Under the pieces are notes generated by a model. That model made no database searches. It had not been told where the DNA came from and saw only the letters and a program-made list of their open reading frames with translations. From Erythroxylum novogranatense (taxonomy: Eukaryota; Streptophyta; Magnoliopsida; Malpighiales; Erythroxylaceae): DNA of 64,000 nt. The translations under genes were made by a program, and so were the position numbers. The stretch covers positions 19,764,350 through 19,828,349 of the forward strand of contig CM057234.1 in the NCBI GenBank assembly GCA_029891385.1, read 5' to 3'. Shown piece after piece: positions 10,870-24,000 of the stretch. Every line of letters begins with the position of its first letter. The stretch's first letter is position 1.

Positions 10870-11961
10870 TGTTGGGACCCGATCTCGGGAACGGACCCCA
10901 ATCAAAAAATGAAGAAGAAAACAAAATAGCGGAACTAATTACAAAGCGAAACAAACATATCAATCAAACATAAAGCGAAAACAAATGGAAGCAAATCCAA
11001 CATCCGAAGTATGAACATAGAATATCGGATACAAATCGGAATCGAAATGAATGAAAGTCGAATCGGATCAAGCATCATACAGCGGACACGAAGCATTAGA
11101 TTGACAAAACGAAAGCAAAACGAAACAAATACAAACCGATGGCGGAAATCGAAGGAACTGATTTACATAAACAAATCACTTATGAACAAAAACTTACTCC
11201 GACATCCGAAAACCAATAACAGAGAAACATGATCGCGTTGGAAACCTATGACTAATTCAATCCGAAACCGGTCTAAATTTTTTTTTCTTTCTTTCTTAAT
11301 CCTTTTTCATCTTTAATCAAATCTCATACAAATCAAAGCAATATAATTTCCTAATAGGAAATTCTTCCTCATGCAAATCTCAATTCTTAATCATCTTCTT
11401 ATACATTTTTACAAATCCCAAAATTCATCTTTTAACCAATTCTTATATTATTCTATCTTTATTCAATCTCATTCAAAATCAAAACAAATAATTCCTACTT
11501 TTGGAAATTCAAACTTATTCACCGTATACAATTCGAAACTTAATTTTCCTCAATCACAACTCAAAAAAATCACAATCCTCTTAATTATGCTAATAACTCA
11601 ATATCATCATAACGAAACTTATTCTTATCCTTATACAAATTTTGACTTATATAAAGCTTCTTAACAAGTACACATATCTCAATATTCGACTTCTAACCAA
11701 AAACATATTCTTATTTTATCTTTGCCATATAACCAATTTTCTTATTGAAAATTAGGCAGCATAACGGCTGCATTTTCAACAACTCAAACCTGCAAATGGC
11801 TTAAATACACTTTTATATATATCCTAATCAATCATCAAAGTCATCGGACCACCCGTCTGGAATCCAAAACACAATCATACTCAAATTTCAATCATATCTC
11901 TATCATACACAAAACCCAAACCAAAATCATATAAAATTCCATAATCCATAAACCATACATA
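10870..11961 (-). mobile_element. Inverted A-family LTR (A2), 3' part
   Basis: Reverse complement of the A LTR 3' end. It starts TGTTGGGACC, then shows the pyrimidine/purine-rich TTCGCTT-type block (inverted), the hairpin (GGCAGCATAACGGCTGC near 11,757) and the CGGACC block. It lacks the extra primer-site copy seen in the 35,648 LTR. It is inserted in Z RT (flank ATTAA at 10,865-10,869) and is interrupted by the B solo LTR at 11,962. Confidence 0.8.
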
Positions 11962-14935
11962 TGTAGCGCCCCCTTGCCGTAGGGTACGCACGGGACGCCC
12001 GTGGGTCGTTCCGACGCATATCCCACAGTGAGGAAGTGCTACTAATTGAAACAATCACTAGATACTCGCATGTCATCAATAAAATAAACCACAACATGCG
12101 ATTCACTAATATTTAAAACCACAATATTTCTTTCATTTCACAATATCAATCCAAAATATAGACAAGTCTATCAGTCCCCTACAACTAAATACAATAATCC
12201 AAAAGGAAAACCGATAAAACGCCTATACTAGGTCATCCCAAAATATAGTCCCAAAAGAAGTCACCCGGTTGACCGACTGCGATCCATCAATGCTCTTGAT
12301 CACGAATGCACACTGCAGAAACGTCTGACACGGGAGCTAGAGTCCTACTGATGATGTCCTGAAAAATATATTGCAATGTTGGGTGAGTTTGCGAACTCAA
12401 CGAGAAACCATCATCGATGGTTCACCCAACTCATGCATATACATCTAATATATATCTCATAGATATATTTTAACACAATTTATAACACTATAAACACTTT
12501 ACACAATTTAGACAGTTACACTATCACATATCAATTCACACTATGCACACATCACACGTATTCACAATTTCGCTTACATCGACAAATGCATAATGTATGC
12601 AATTTCTCATTTTATGATGTTGTTGTGACTGAGCTGCAATATTCACATTTTGGCAAGTAGGAGAGCCCTCGTGGTATGCACCATCGCCCACTCACTTTAG
12701 GAATGGGAGAGCCCTCCGGTATGCACTATTTCCTTTTTGGCCTTAGGCCCATTCAACGATATCGAGCTTAAAGCTCGATCACTAAGCTCCACCACAACCG
12801 ATTAATTACCACTTATGTTCATGCTTAGCATGCACTAACACTTGCATGAGCCTCTAACACATTTATCTCACTTCACTCGCTAATCACAATCAAAACACTT
12901 ACTCTCAATTTTATACGCTGATTCTCATTCACTTCACATTTATATCACTCACTTTGACACTTAATTCACACACATTCACAAAGACATTTAATCACATAAA
13001 ACCGAGGAACCAACTAAGTTACTCACCAGTAACTTCGAGCTATTGCTCGAAGTACCAGCAATGTACGTGGTCCGTCGATCCAACGATGCCTCTATAACAA
13101 TTCAAATGAATTATCATCACCACTTTCTCAATTAATTCAATTCATCGATGCACATGTCTTAATTCAAACTATATGATGCATGATCATGATTTCCCAAAGA
13201 CTAAGACCCAAATCGCTATCTCTCGCTTCACAATCACAATTCACTATTCACTAGATCAATAGCATTCCCTTAAATTCAACTTCACTCACTCAAACTCTAA
13301 TCATACTCCGCTAGTTACAACATAACTCTTTGGTCACATTAAACTATAATGGACTCTCTTTCGATAATTGCAATCCCGTAAATTAAAATTCAAACTCTCA
13401 ATCTTTATCACAATTATAGATCTCTTCTCTAGTTCATAACTAATCAAGTATCACCTTAATTGGAATACCATGCACCAAGATATCATCACAATATGAAACA
13501 TGTTCAAGAAAACATCTAGTTCATGTTCCTCCACCAATACCCTTACGTTGATTCAATCAATCATTTCTAATTTAATACTAAAACCATAAATTGTTTGTGG
13601 AGAGATAAAGAAATGTGTTAGGAATCCAATGCTTCAAGAATAAGGTCATTTGGAGCTCTATAGTTCAAGTTATCCTCAAAACATCGATCTATGCATGCAT
13701 CGCTTTCCTTCCGTCGATTTTTGCTTCAATTGGTTTTCGCTCACTGATTTTCCTTCATTGATTTTCGCTTCACTGATTTTCGCTTCAGCTGATTTTCCTT
13801 CACTGATTTTCGCTTCACTGATTTTCGTTCAGCTGATTTTCGCTTCACTGATTTTCCTTCATTGATTTTCGCTTCAAATTGGTTTTCGCTTCAGTGGTTT
13901 TCGCTTCAAATTGATTTTCCTTCACTGATTTTCGCTTCATTTGATTTTCCTTCACCTGATTTTCGCTTCAGCTGATTTTCGCTTAAGCTGATTTTTCTGT
14001 CCAGAACATGTCCACTTATATAGATCATATCACCGAACACCAAAAGTTTTCTCAACAACTTATTTAACACTATAACAGAATTTATTTATCCCCAACTACC
14101 CAGGATTTATGAACAAACATATGAAATACATTTTCCATGAAGATGATGAAATCTCTCAACTTTATTTCACAAATCCCTAACAACAAGGGATTTCTAACAC
14201 TTACCGTTGAAAACTCAAACAAATCTTCAAGCCCTAAACTCCACACTAAAAGATCATTTATGGTTTCTCCTTAGAGTCGAAACACCAATGGCGAGAAAGG
14301 TTGGTGAAAGAAAGGAAGAACACCAAAGTCCCTTGAAGATATTTTGGGTGGAAAGCTCTATGTCTCCGAGAGAAAAGTTTTAGAAAGAAAGGAATAAAGA
14401 AGGCTTGGACAAGACTTAACCCATCAGCCCTCAAGGAATAGTGACCACCTACTCCTAGCTAGAGTACAAAGTCCAAGTACACATGTCACTTTCTTAATGA
14501 ATAAACTCTAACTTAGTTACTTTTAACTAACTCCATTTAGTTCTCCCTTTCCAATATAACCAAACTATCTCCAAAACTTCATTTAATTTATTTCTTGCTC
14601 CCAACTATAAATATATCTTTCAATACACCATAACTTTACCAACATATACAAATACAATAATTCCACCAAAATTCAAAATCGCAAGATTTCACTAACCCAA
14701 TTATTTCAACATTTTTAATAATCACAATTCACAAAATCATCTCAATTTCACTTTTCCAAACACAATCACTATCAAATGCAGGAACAATCATGAATGCATG
14801 TCACTATGTATATGCATGTGCAAAATGATCTATCTCTCTAAAATCAGAGGCCACAAAACACTCGATCACAAATTAAACACTAACAACTCTACACTCATAA
14901 CACGATGCTCATCGCATCGGTAACGGGATGCTACA
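11962..14935 (-). mobile_element. Solo LTR related to B, 2.97 kb
   Basis: Bounded by TGTAGCGCCC and GGGATGCTACA. It shares with the B LTR (16,055-19,599) the start block around CCGTAGG-GTAC-CC, the motif GAGTTTGCGAACTCAA and the block CCATCATCGATGGTTCACCC. Flanks are ACATA (11,957-11,961) and ACACA (14,936-14,940), a target duplication with one mismatch. A-family sequence resumes directly on the other side. Same orientation as B but diverged from it. Contains a minisatellite at 13,707-13,998. Confidence 0.83.
13707..13998. repeat. Minisatellite, 16-18 bp unit TGATTTTCGCTTCAC
   Basis: About 17 imperfect copies of a unit alternating between GATTTTCGCTTCA and GATTTTCCTTCA, with short insertions such as GC or AAT. 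The apparent Phe/Ala/Ser/Leu repeat ORF across it is a by-product. Confidence 0.85.
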
Positions 14936-16054
14936 ACACAAATCTAAGTCCATAACTCAAGTCCTTATACAATTTCATTAATTCATACATATCATTAATT
15001 AAGTGCTTACAAATCCTTAATGGCTTTTCAAAGCATTTACAAACCAAATACTAAAATCCAAAAATACGAATTACAAAAGATACAAAATCAGACAGATGGC
15101 TTGACTTTCTCTCATCCGATCTACTGCTCGAAACCTGGAGATGGGGATGAAAGGGGGGTGAGCTACACAGCTCGTGGATAATATTTTTATAAATTGAATG
15201 ATAAGCGAAAACATTTGCAAATTCTTTTTGCCATTTATTTCAAAAGTTTCTAAATAGAAAAATTTTGCAAATTTCTTACTTCTCAAATCTTTTTAAATCA
15301 TTGCTAAAATAATTTCAATAATAACTCTGTTGAAAATCCATAAATAGCTTATTTCTCAAAATTCTTCACATTTTGTTTCACTTTTCATGAACAAAATCAA
15401 AATCGTGTAAATCTTAATTTCTTTCATATTTCTTAAATATCGTTCAAATCATGCAATGCATCACACTTATAAACAAAACAAAACACATAACACATCAATT
15501 GGTTTGGTTCGTCCAAAAGAACGCATCGCACATTCCAAGATAGCGCCCCTGCAAGTACCGTGAACGAACGCATTACACCTTCCCACATAGCGGTCCGGTG
15601 TAGCTGTGACTTAGGGGAGTCCGAAATCGGAGCTCCAGTGTCACTAGCGGGCAGCCGGGAGAAGGCTTTAAAACAAACAAGTGCGCACTCATCCCACTTA
15701 TGGGACCTGACCAAACCCACATAACATATAATTCGAAACCGAAAAATTCGGATTGCCCGAAGGCACTTTTCGAAAATCTTGATTTTCAAATTTTTCATAT
15801 CATATCATCATATCGTATCAATACTTGATCCATTCTCATATCCACATATCACATCAGTTCATATAGCCAAATCATATTCAATCTCAAATCATCAATTTAA
15901 TCACATATAAATCAAATTCATAACAATGAATGCAATTTATTTCTTTAAAACCTAAATCAAACGTATACAAATTCATAAAGCACATTGTCAAATTTTTCAA
16001 ATAATTCAAAAACTTGATTTTCATAAGACTTGTATTTTCTTAAAACATTTTGAA
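14936..16054 (-). mobile_element. Inverted A-family LTR (A2), middle part
   Basis: Continues A2 after the B solo LTR. The block at 15,100-15,190 (CTCATCCGATC...GATGGGGATGAAAGG...CTCGTGGATAA) is the inverted form of 3,600-3,680 and of 36,645-36,715. The sequence around 15,590-15,660 matches the inverted CTAGTG...CGGAGCTCC block. It breaks off at 16,054 where the B element starts; the remaining roughly 2.5 kb of the LTR is not found on the far side of B. Confidence 0.78.
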
Positions 16055-19000
16055 TGTAGCACCCCCTTACCATAGAGTACCCACCGGAACACCCGTAGGT
16101 CATTCCGGTCCATATCCTACGATAAGAGAGAACTACAGACAGACAACTCTAAACTCCACATGGCATCACAATAATAAAACATTAATAGTAATTTGCGACT
16201 TTTTAAAAACCAAACTTTGTTTCATTTCATTTCATCAAACTCAATAATTTACAAACTGTTAGTATCATTTGTCTGTACATTCCTCCAAAACTTAACACAA
16301 CTACTATATACACTAAGACAAAATAATAAATTCTAACTAGAGGTCATCCAAAAGAATCCCAAATGACCAATTCGTGAGCCATAACTTCTCTCGCCTAATC
16401 TGAACCTAAAGGCTCTATAGCTCTCTAGAGCTAATAGGCTACTCTCGATCCGAAAAATAGATTGCAATTTTGGATGAGTTTGCGAACTCAATGAGGAACC
16501 ATCATCGATGGTTCACCCAATTCATGCATCACTCAAGCAAATTACGAGTATATACAATAACACGCTCGGAAGAAGCAAATCACAATTGTATAATGCACTC
16601 TTGCCTTTTTCCCATTTACTGTATTCAATCAAAATGTGTATGCAATGCATATGTGACACTTTCCCATTTTATTATAGTGTTGTGACCGAGTGCTTAAACA
16701 AAGAAATGCAAGAGGCGAGACGTGTCAGGGAGTAGGAGAGCCCTCTGGGTATGCACTATCTCCCTTCGAGCTCGAGGCTCTTTTTCAGTATCAGTGACAA
16801 CTTTGATCACAACAATTATTATCCGTTCATGTATTTGTGTATGAAATGCAATATGCCCAATATATCACAGTCAATATAAAACGATACATCACAAGAGAGG
16901 CAACACAACGAAGCACAAGAATAGCAAGCAATTTGACAATCAGCACATAAAGGACACTTCTATGTCAAATCTCCCAATTTATCGGACCATCCGTGTCCGG
17001 AACCCAGTCATAAACAAACACAACCACTAATCCCACCATTATTCCCCACATTAGATATATAATAATTGAAAGAACCATCTAGGTTACTCACCTATAACTT
17101 CCGAGCTATTGCCGGAAAGTCTCTGCACCGTCGATCGGTCGACGCTCCAAATGTGCCTCTATAATAATCAGAGAATATAATCATTACTAATTGTCCAATC
17201 AGAACTAGTTAATGATGCACATGTAACAATTAAAAGGTGTACAATGCATGTTCATGATATTCCCGGCCTTAATCCATAATTTCCATCACAAACATTCCAT
17301 CTAAAAATTAGAAATCTAACGGCACCAAAATTACTCAAAAGAGAGCTCTACAAGTTTCATGAAGGACACAAAAACTAATTTCACCTCTAAGGGTGTCAAA
17401 AATACATTCAAAGTTACTGCCTTCATAATGCCTCTCAAAACAATGCAACATTTTGTCAAAACAGTGCAACATTTTATAAAATCCATAACTTCTCATTCCA
17501 TTTGCTAAAAATTACAAGATTTATGCCAAATGAAAGATAAGAATGTGACCTACAACTTTCATGAACAACATGAAATCAAATTCAATTTCTAAGTAGGTCA
17601 AACAATTCAATGAATGATTATGCCCACTGAAACCACCTGAACTGAACAACAATTTTCTAAAAAGCGTAACTTCTTGTACAAATGTCAAAAATTGCATACT
17701 TTATACCTATGAAAAGATCAAACAGAATAATACACTTCTCATGAAGGGATTAACAGCCAATTCCATCTCTAACAAACTCAAAACTGTCATGCAAGTGGCT
17801 GCCCTGTTCACTAGTCAATGACCTAACTTAAGTTCAATCTTTGAAAATTCATAACTCCCAATTTTGATATCCAACAATAGTATAGTATATCTCAATTTCA
17901 AGATAATTTCTTCATCTATAACCTTCCAGAAGATCACTTGATCCAATTCAAATCACAGAAATCTCTAAATTTGCTTCCAATCACATTACTCACAAAACCT
18001 ACACTTATAGCTAGGTTTTACCAAAATGCACATAACTAGTCAATAGTCAACAATTCATAATTCCCAACATACATATAAAAAAATTGCAAAATCAGTGGCA
18101 ATGAAAAGCTAACAAGATAGGCTTCAACTTTCATTAAGACCACTTTCACCAATTCCTCCGAAATCAATCTAGAAAACTCATCAAAGTTTTAGGTCATCTA
18201 ATTCGGATACTGTTCACACAGCCAGTATAGTTCCCTTTCAAGGGAGAAATTCAACCTCTTCAAGTTACAATTAGACAATACTTATTTCACAAGAAATTGA
18301 AGCCAAACATCTAAAGTTTAATTTAGCACAAACCTCACCTCATTTACTTAACCACATAATTAGTTATGGCAAAAATATTAAACCATGATCAATTTGCATT
18401 TTCCAGCTTTGCTCCTACACTTATATTCTATCACTTCCAATGCCAATTACACATCAACAAGCATCCAATTGAGGCAAGAATTCAGCCACTAGGTCATCAA
18501 GACCTTAACCTAAGCACCTAGCCTTAAAAATGGCAGCATACACAATTAGCTTTTCCTAACTTTTTCCATTAATCTCACCTTACAAAACTCAATCCAAAAC
18601 CAAGTCAAAAAGCAATCTAATTCACTTAACAACAACCACCATGCATTTGCACCCAAATAATCAATCCATGCTTTATGAAATTAATACACAATACATCATA
18701 ATTCATGCACAATAATTCCCATTTAATGCATCTAACTACCAATTCATTCATTAAATGCATAATTAAAGCTTAAAACAATAACTTACCTAATCAAGTTTTT
18801 CAATGTTCCAATCCCTCTCCTAATACACCAATCCTCTACTTTTCCACACCATACATAAACATCATCTGCCAAAAGAGAAAGGAGTGTATGCTTGGCCCTT
18901 TTTAGAAAGAAAAAAGTGGAAGGAAGAGCTAAACACTAGAAAACTTAAAGAACATCAAATGGAGAAGAAGGAAGAGTGAAGTTTCGGATGAAGGAGAATA

Positions 19001-19599
19001 TAAGCAATAACAAATGATTTTTTTCCTTCTTTAAATTTGAAGTTGCCGAATTCAATAGGTGAGCATAAGACAAAACCATTCAATGGTGTAGGACACTTGT
19101 CCATTTAGAAGAAAAGGACAAAAGAAGGATAAGACAAAAACATGTAATAGGATTTATCAAGAAACCCTAATGAAATTTGACCTATTCAATTCTAATGGCC
19201 CTAATTCTAAATCCAAAATAATATACCCAATATTGTAGTGCCATTGGACAGCAATTTTAACTACCAAAAATCAACCGGTTTGCCACTTGACGATTTTTCC
19301 GGTCTGGGAATTTTCTCCGGAAAAGTTCATAAAATTTCTAAAATTCCTTGAAAATATAAAACACATAAAGACTCACTCTAAATAATTTTTTTCAAACACA
19401 ATTACCACGTTATTCACAACAAAATGTCATTACGCACAAATACCAGGAATGTCACGAATACATGTACAGTTATTTTTCATGTGCAAAAATTCACTATTCA
19501 CAAATACCAGTATGCATGAACATTCCTAATTAATCCCAGTCACTCTTATCCTTTGCTAAATTACTATTCTACCCTTCCTGTCGATGGTGGGATGTTACA
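16055..19599 (-). mobile_element. B 3' LTR, 3.5 kb
   Basis: Bounded on the plus strand by TGTAGCACCC and GGGATGTTACA. The first 120 bases match the 5' LTR remnant at 24,001-24,120 closely. It is next to the polypurine tract at 19,600, so it is the 3' LTR of the minus-strand element. No credible gene inside. Confidence 0.87.
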
Positions 19600-19612
19600 A
19601 TTCCCCCCTCCT
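19600..19612 (-). other. B polypurine tract
   Basis: Minus strand AGGAGGGGGGAAT immediately before the LTR start TGTAAC. It would prime plus-strand DNA synthesis. The preceding GAATTTCGTGGACGAAATTT is a typical end of this gypsy group. Confidence 0.8.
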
Positions 19613-20039
19613 GATAAAAATTTCGTCCACGAAATTCTTACCTAGTTGGTCGAATAGATGAGGATACTGTTTCCTCATATGCTCCTCGGTCTCCCAAGTG
19701 GCTTCCTCAGTCGAGTGGTTTCTCCAGATAACTTTCACCAATGGGATACTCTTATTCCTCAACTGTTTAACCTGTGACCCGACAATCTGGATCGGCTCCT
19801 CAACATAACTCAAATTACTAGACACCTCAATCTCCTAAGCCGGTATTACATGTGTCGGATCTGACCGATATCTCTGGAGCATACTTACATGAAAGACATC
19901 ATGTAACTGAGACATCTCGCTCGGTAAAGCCAACCTGTAAGCCAAAAGTCCTATCCTCTCAGAGATCTCATACGGACCAATGTACCTAGGCTTAACTTCC
20001 CCTTTTTCCCAAATCTCAGTACACCACGCCACGTTGACA
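19613..20039 (-). pseudogene. pol: B integrase C-terminus: GPY/F module and chromodomain
   Basis: 19,835-20,032 reads PRYIGPYEISERIGLLAYRL and then HDVFHVSMLQRY, the GPY/F module of gypsy integrases. After one stop near 19,826 comes a chromodomain-type segment: SYVEEPIQIV, KSIPLVKVIW, and EATWETEEHMRKQYPHLF. Chromodomains of this family bind modified histones and steer integration into heterochromatin. The aromatic positions look partly kept. It ends by about 19,600 next to the polypurine tract. Confidence 0.82.
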
Positions 20040-20979
20040 CCCGTAAGAATACTCTGTCTCCCACATTATACTTCATCTCCCTCCGATGCTAATCCACATA
20101 AGTCTTCTATCTGTCTTGAGCCGCTTTAATTCAGCTTCGAATCAATTTCACCTTATCTACTGTATCTTGAATCAGCTCTAGACCCTCAACCATTCTGACA
20201 CCCTCTTCATCCCAATACAACGACGATCGACACTGTCGTCTATATAGGGCCTCATATGGTGCCATGTCAATGCTACTGTGATAGTGATTATTGTAGGCAA
20301 ACTCAATTAAGGCCAAATACTGATCCCATGCTCCTCTAAACTTCAATACACAAGCTCGAAGCATATCCTCCACAGTCTTAATCATTCTCTCACTCTGCCC
20401 ATCTGTCTGAGGATGAAATGCTATACTAAAATTCAACTTAGTACCCATAGCAGCATCGCAAACTCGCTGTAACCTCAAGTGAATCGGGATCCTGGCCCGA
20501 CACTATCGACATCGAACCCCTCGTAGCCTCACTACCTCAGCCACATACTTCTGGGCCAACTGATCAAGGGAATTATTCTCCCTCACTGGCAAAAAATGGG
20601 CCGATTTAGTCAACCAGTCCACGATGACCCAAATAGTATCATACTGTCTCGAAGTCTTGGCCAATCCCATAATGAAATCCATAGTAATCCGTTCCCATTT
20701 CCACTCGGGAATAAGCAACGAATGAAGTTTTCCTACTGGAGCCTGGTGCTCAACCTTAACCTGTTGGCACGTCATACACCTGGATACATACTCCGCTACC
20801 TACTTTTTCTTGCCAGGCCACCAGAAATGTTGCTTGAGGGTGTTATACATCTTAGTCGTACCAGGATGCATAGCATAAGCGGCCATATGAGCCTCCTCCA
20901 AAATATCTCGCCTTAAATCATCCACATCAGGCACACATAGTCTCTGTTTCAACCATAAGGTCTCATCTCGAAACTCAAA
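20040..20979 (-). pseudogene. pol: B integrase core (broken)
   Basis: Minus-strand integrase. The zinc-binding HHCC region is visible (HMAAYAMHPGTTKMYNTLK, then SRCMTCQQVK). The core has WERITMDFIMGL with the first Asp, VDWLTKSAHFLPV, and FHPQTDGQSERMIKTVEDML with the catalytic Glu. Between VVRLRGVR and the next segment (about 20,480-20,510) the reading is frameshifted with stops, and the second Asp motif (DRDPRF in the family) is not readable. A stop also sits in the HHCC linker. Integrase would insert the DNA copy into the genome; this copy cannot. Confidence 0.83.
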
Positions 20980-21165
20980 TTATGATTCCGTATTTTCGTT
21001 CACTTTCTCAATCAGTCTCACCATAACAGGATCCTTACCCTGAACTCTCCTAATCTTGTCCAGTAGCATCGGTCTAAGCTTCAAGGTGGCCAATAAAGCT
21101 CCATCCTGCTCCAAATTTAACTGTACATTCAAGGCTCTCAACTGAATCAAATTAGGCAACCTCAT
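20980..21165 (-). pseudogene. pol: B RNase H-integrase linker
   Basis: 61 open residues (LRALNVQLNLEQDGALLATL, KIRRVQGKDPVM) typical of the tether between RNase H and integrase in plant gypsy elements. It overlaps the RNase H ORF by 14 bases in another frame, which marks a frameshift. Confidence 0.72.
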
Positions 21166-22054
21166 TGCTCAACTCGAAGCAGCATTTAGTATAAGACTTT
21201 CTACTCAGAGCATCTGTCACCACATTGGCTTTCCCGGGGTGGTACTCGATGGTACAATCATAATCCTTGAGTAGCTCTATCCACCTCCTCTGTCTCAAAT
21301 TCAACTCTCTCTGGCTCATCAAATACCTCAAACTCTTATGATCAGTGAAAATCTGGAAGGTCTCACCATATAAATAATGTCTCCAAATTTTCAGAGCTAA
21401 TACAACTGCAGCTAACTCCAAATCATGCACTGGATAATTTATCTCATGAGACCTCAACTGTCTCGAGGCATAAGCAATTACTCTACCATTCTGCATCAGA
21501 ACACATCCCAATCCCTGATGCAATGCATCACTGTACACCTCATAACCTCCGGTCCTTGATAGAATAGCTAACACCGGTGCAGTAGTCAACCGGTGTTTCA
21601 GCTCCTCAAAGATCTTCTGACACTCCTTAGTCCATCTAAATGGTACGTTCTTCCTCAGAAGCTTTGTCAAAGGGACTGAGATCAGTGAAAACCCCTCGAC
21701 AAATCTCCGGTAATAACCAGTTAATCCGAGGAAACTTCGAATCTCTGCCACATTCCGTGCAGCTTCCCACTTCAGTACGGCCTCAATCTTACTCGAATCC
21801 ACCTGAATACCCTCTCTAGTCACTATATGCCCCAAGAATATCAACTGATCCACCCAAAATTCACACTTACTGAATTTGGCATACAACTGTCTCTCCCTCA
21901 TAGTCTGCAAAACAATCCTCAAGTGTTCACTATGCTCCTGTCTGTTCCTCGAATACACCAAAATGTCATCAATAAAGACAATTACGAACTGATCTAGGTA
22001 GGGCTGAAAGACTTTATTCATTAAGGCCATGAAAGCTACCGGGGCATTAGTCAA
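21152..22054 (-). CDS. pol: B reverse transcriptase palm to RNase H (partial ORF)
   Basis: 300 open residues, the best-preserved coding stretch of B. The RT active site FIDDILVYS is at residues about 28-36, followed by the connection ([24 protein letters not shown]). RNase H follows with catalytic acids D176 ([10 protein letters not shown]), E213 (DLELAAVV), D238 ([12 protein letters not shown]) and D281 (VVTDALSR). All four are present. The true N-terminus is upstream: the start here is an internal Met after a frameshift at about 22,055-22,065. Confidence 0.9.
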   Translation of the reverse strand: MTNAPVAFMALMNKVFQPYLDQFVIVFIDDILVYSRNRQEHSEHLRIVLQTMRERQLYAKFSKCEFWVDQLIFLGHIVTREGIQVDSSKIEAVLKWEAARNVAEIRSFLGLTGYYRRFVEGFSLISVPLTKLLRKNVPFRWTKECQKIFEELKHRLTTAPVLAILSRTGGYEVYSDALHQGLGCVLMQNGRVIAYASRQLRSHEINYPVHDLELAAVVLALKIWRHYLYGETFQIFTDHKSLRYLMSQRELNLRQRRWIELLKDYDCTIEYHPGKANVVTDALSRKSYTKCCFELSNEVA

Positions 22055-22533
22055 CCCAAACGCGCCACCGTAAACTCAAATGCCCATACCGCCTCGAAGG
22101 CACTTTAGGTACATCACCTCTGCTATCTTGGTGATAATACTCGATCTCAAATCTAACTTAGTGAAAACTCGAGCTCCTCAGAATCGATCAAATAGATCAT
22201 CGATCCTAGGCAAAGGATACTTATTCTTCATCAGGACCATCTAACCGCCTATAATCAATGCACAACCTCAAAGTTCCATCCTTTTCTTCACAATAATACC
22301 GAGCTCCCACGGTGAGACACGGGTCTAATGAAGCCCTTCTCTAATAACTCCTCAGAATGAGCCTTCACTCCCTCGGCCCACAAAGCCATCTTATATGGAG
22401 AGATAGATATAAGAGCAAGACTGAACGAGGTCAATAGTGAACTCGCTTCCGATCCCAACAGAAACCCAAAGAACTCATCAGAAACACATTCGGAACTCCC
22501 TAACCACGGGAATATCCTGCAGTCTCTGCTCAA
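22055..22533 (-). pseudogene. pol: B reverse transcriptase N-terminal part (broken)
   Basis: Contains recognisable but frame-shifted RT pieces on the minus strand. EELLEKGFIRPVSHRGSS is at 22,288-22,350. Downstream are remnants of the KKDG, DDLFD and SKxDLRSGYH regions, with several indels between 22,060 and 22,290. The first RT aspartate is in a damaged stretch. Confidence 0.72.
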
Positions 22534-22536
22534 CTC

Positions 22537-23034
22537 TCACATCAATAACATGAGCCAGATAGGCCTCACATCTCCCTGCATCAACCTCAGGGAACTTAAG
22601 AAGGAAATCATCCGAGCTAACACTGCCTGACTAATTCCTCTAAACACTGCTCTAGGCTGACCAGGAGACTCTAGGATAACCTCCTTGGTGTAGCAATCCA
22701 TGACGGCCCTATATGCAGTAAGCCATTCCATCCCCAAAATCACATCTATCTCTCTCAACGGTAACACTATCAAGTCTGCCCTCAACTCTACCTGACCAAT
22801 CACAATCGTTCACCCCTTGCAGACCTCTCCTAAAGCAGTAGTGCTACCTAGAGGTGTACTCACCTCTAACCCATACTGTAACCTCTCCCTATCCCCATGC
22901 AATCTACATGTCAAATGCGGTGCGATGAATGAGTGTGTGGATCCTGGATCTAGCAGTGCAAATGCTTCAAAGTCATAAATAAGAAGCGCACCTGCTACCA
23001 CCTCTGCGGAATCCTGGGCCTCCTGCCTGGTCAT
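22537..23034 (-). pseudogene. pol: B aspartic protease (two frames)
   Basis: 22,810-23,034 shows FALLDPGSTHSFIAPHL, the protease active-site Asp in DPGSTH form. The next piece (22,537-22,803) has [20 protein letters not shown] and [10 protein letters not shown], the second half of the retropepsin fold. A stop between 22,803 and 22,810 breaks it. Confidence 0.83.
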
Positions 23035-23939
23035 GGCATAGACCCTAGCCTAGGACTGTGGTCGGTTACCTTGCCCCTCAGTATTCACAAAAGAGCCTTC
23101 AACCACTGCCAGTCTATAAAAATCTTTCTCTCTGCCCAAAACCAGATCGCTTAGATCCTCCAGGAGACTCAAGGTCCCGCTCAAGGCCATCAAACTCCCG
23201 CCAGAATCGCCTCGATCACACTCGCCTCTTCCTCCGAACCCATCTCACCTGTCTCGTCTCATTAGTCGCTTCCACTCAGACCGCAGAGTCTCGAGACTCA
23301 ATAAAAGTGCCCACGTCTGATCGGGCAAATCGAGTACGGATCTCCGTATTGAGGTCATTCTCAAACCTCCAAAGACTTATCGGCCTCAAGAGGATCATAA
23401 CAAGTGGCATAATCCATCACTCATTAAATTTTACTTCATATTCTCGCCACGTATATCCCGCCCTATTTCAACTCCGAAATTCTCGATCTTCATATCCAGG
23501 TAGACTTTGGGCATGTAATTATCCCTGAAGGCCCTCAAAAAGTCATCCCATGTCAATAAACAAGGCTTGGTAGTACTGCCCGGAATAGTCTTCCACCACT
23601 TATAAGCTGGCCCCTGCAGAAGAGATACTGCATAATCTAACCTCTCATCAGGTTCGCAGTCCATCTGGTCAAAGACTCTCTCAGTCCTCTTCAGCCATCC
23701 TTAGCCTCGGTGGGTCTCAGATCGCCATAGAAGTCTCATGCCTCTAGTTACGCAAAGAAATCATATCTCCTCTCCCGTCTCACGGGGACTCTAGGAGGTA
23801 ACTCCTCAGAACAAGACATTGGGGACTCCCTACTAGCTCCGACTGATCCTTGGTCAGCTGGTTGCTCCACCTGATCACCTAAGACGGATGACCTATACAA
23901 AACAAGAATTCCGATTAATGTCTGCATTTCTGTAAGCAT
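23035..23939 (-). pseudogene. gag: B Gag (broken)
   Basis: Minus-strand gag. 23,748-23,939 is an N-terminal piece and 23,431-23,664 carries the gag core (LDYAVSLLQGPAYKWWKTIP, WDDFLRAFRDNYMPKVY). The zinc-knuckle region expected near 23,060-23,180 is degenerate and I cannot read an intact CCHC. Multiple stops. Confidence 0.78.
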
Positions 23940-23982
23940 TCGTACCTAAATATTTGACTAGTCCCAACAGATGTCAAACCAT

Positions 23983-23994
23983 GCTCTGATACCA
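23983..23994 (-). other. B primer-binding site (tRNA-Met type)
   Basis: Minus strand TGGTATCAGAGC, six bases from the 5' LTR border at 24,001. Confidence 0.85.
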
Positions 23995-24000
23995 CCTAAA

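Noticed and set aside
13650..13865. Phe/Ala/Ser/Leu repeat ORF resembling a membrane or repeat protein
   Set aside because: Pure by-product of the TGATTTTCGCTTCAC minisatellite in an LTR.
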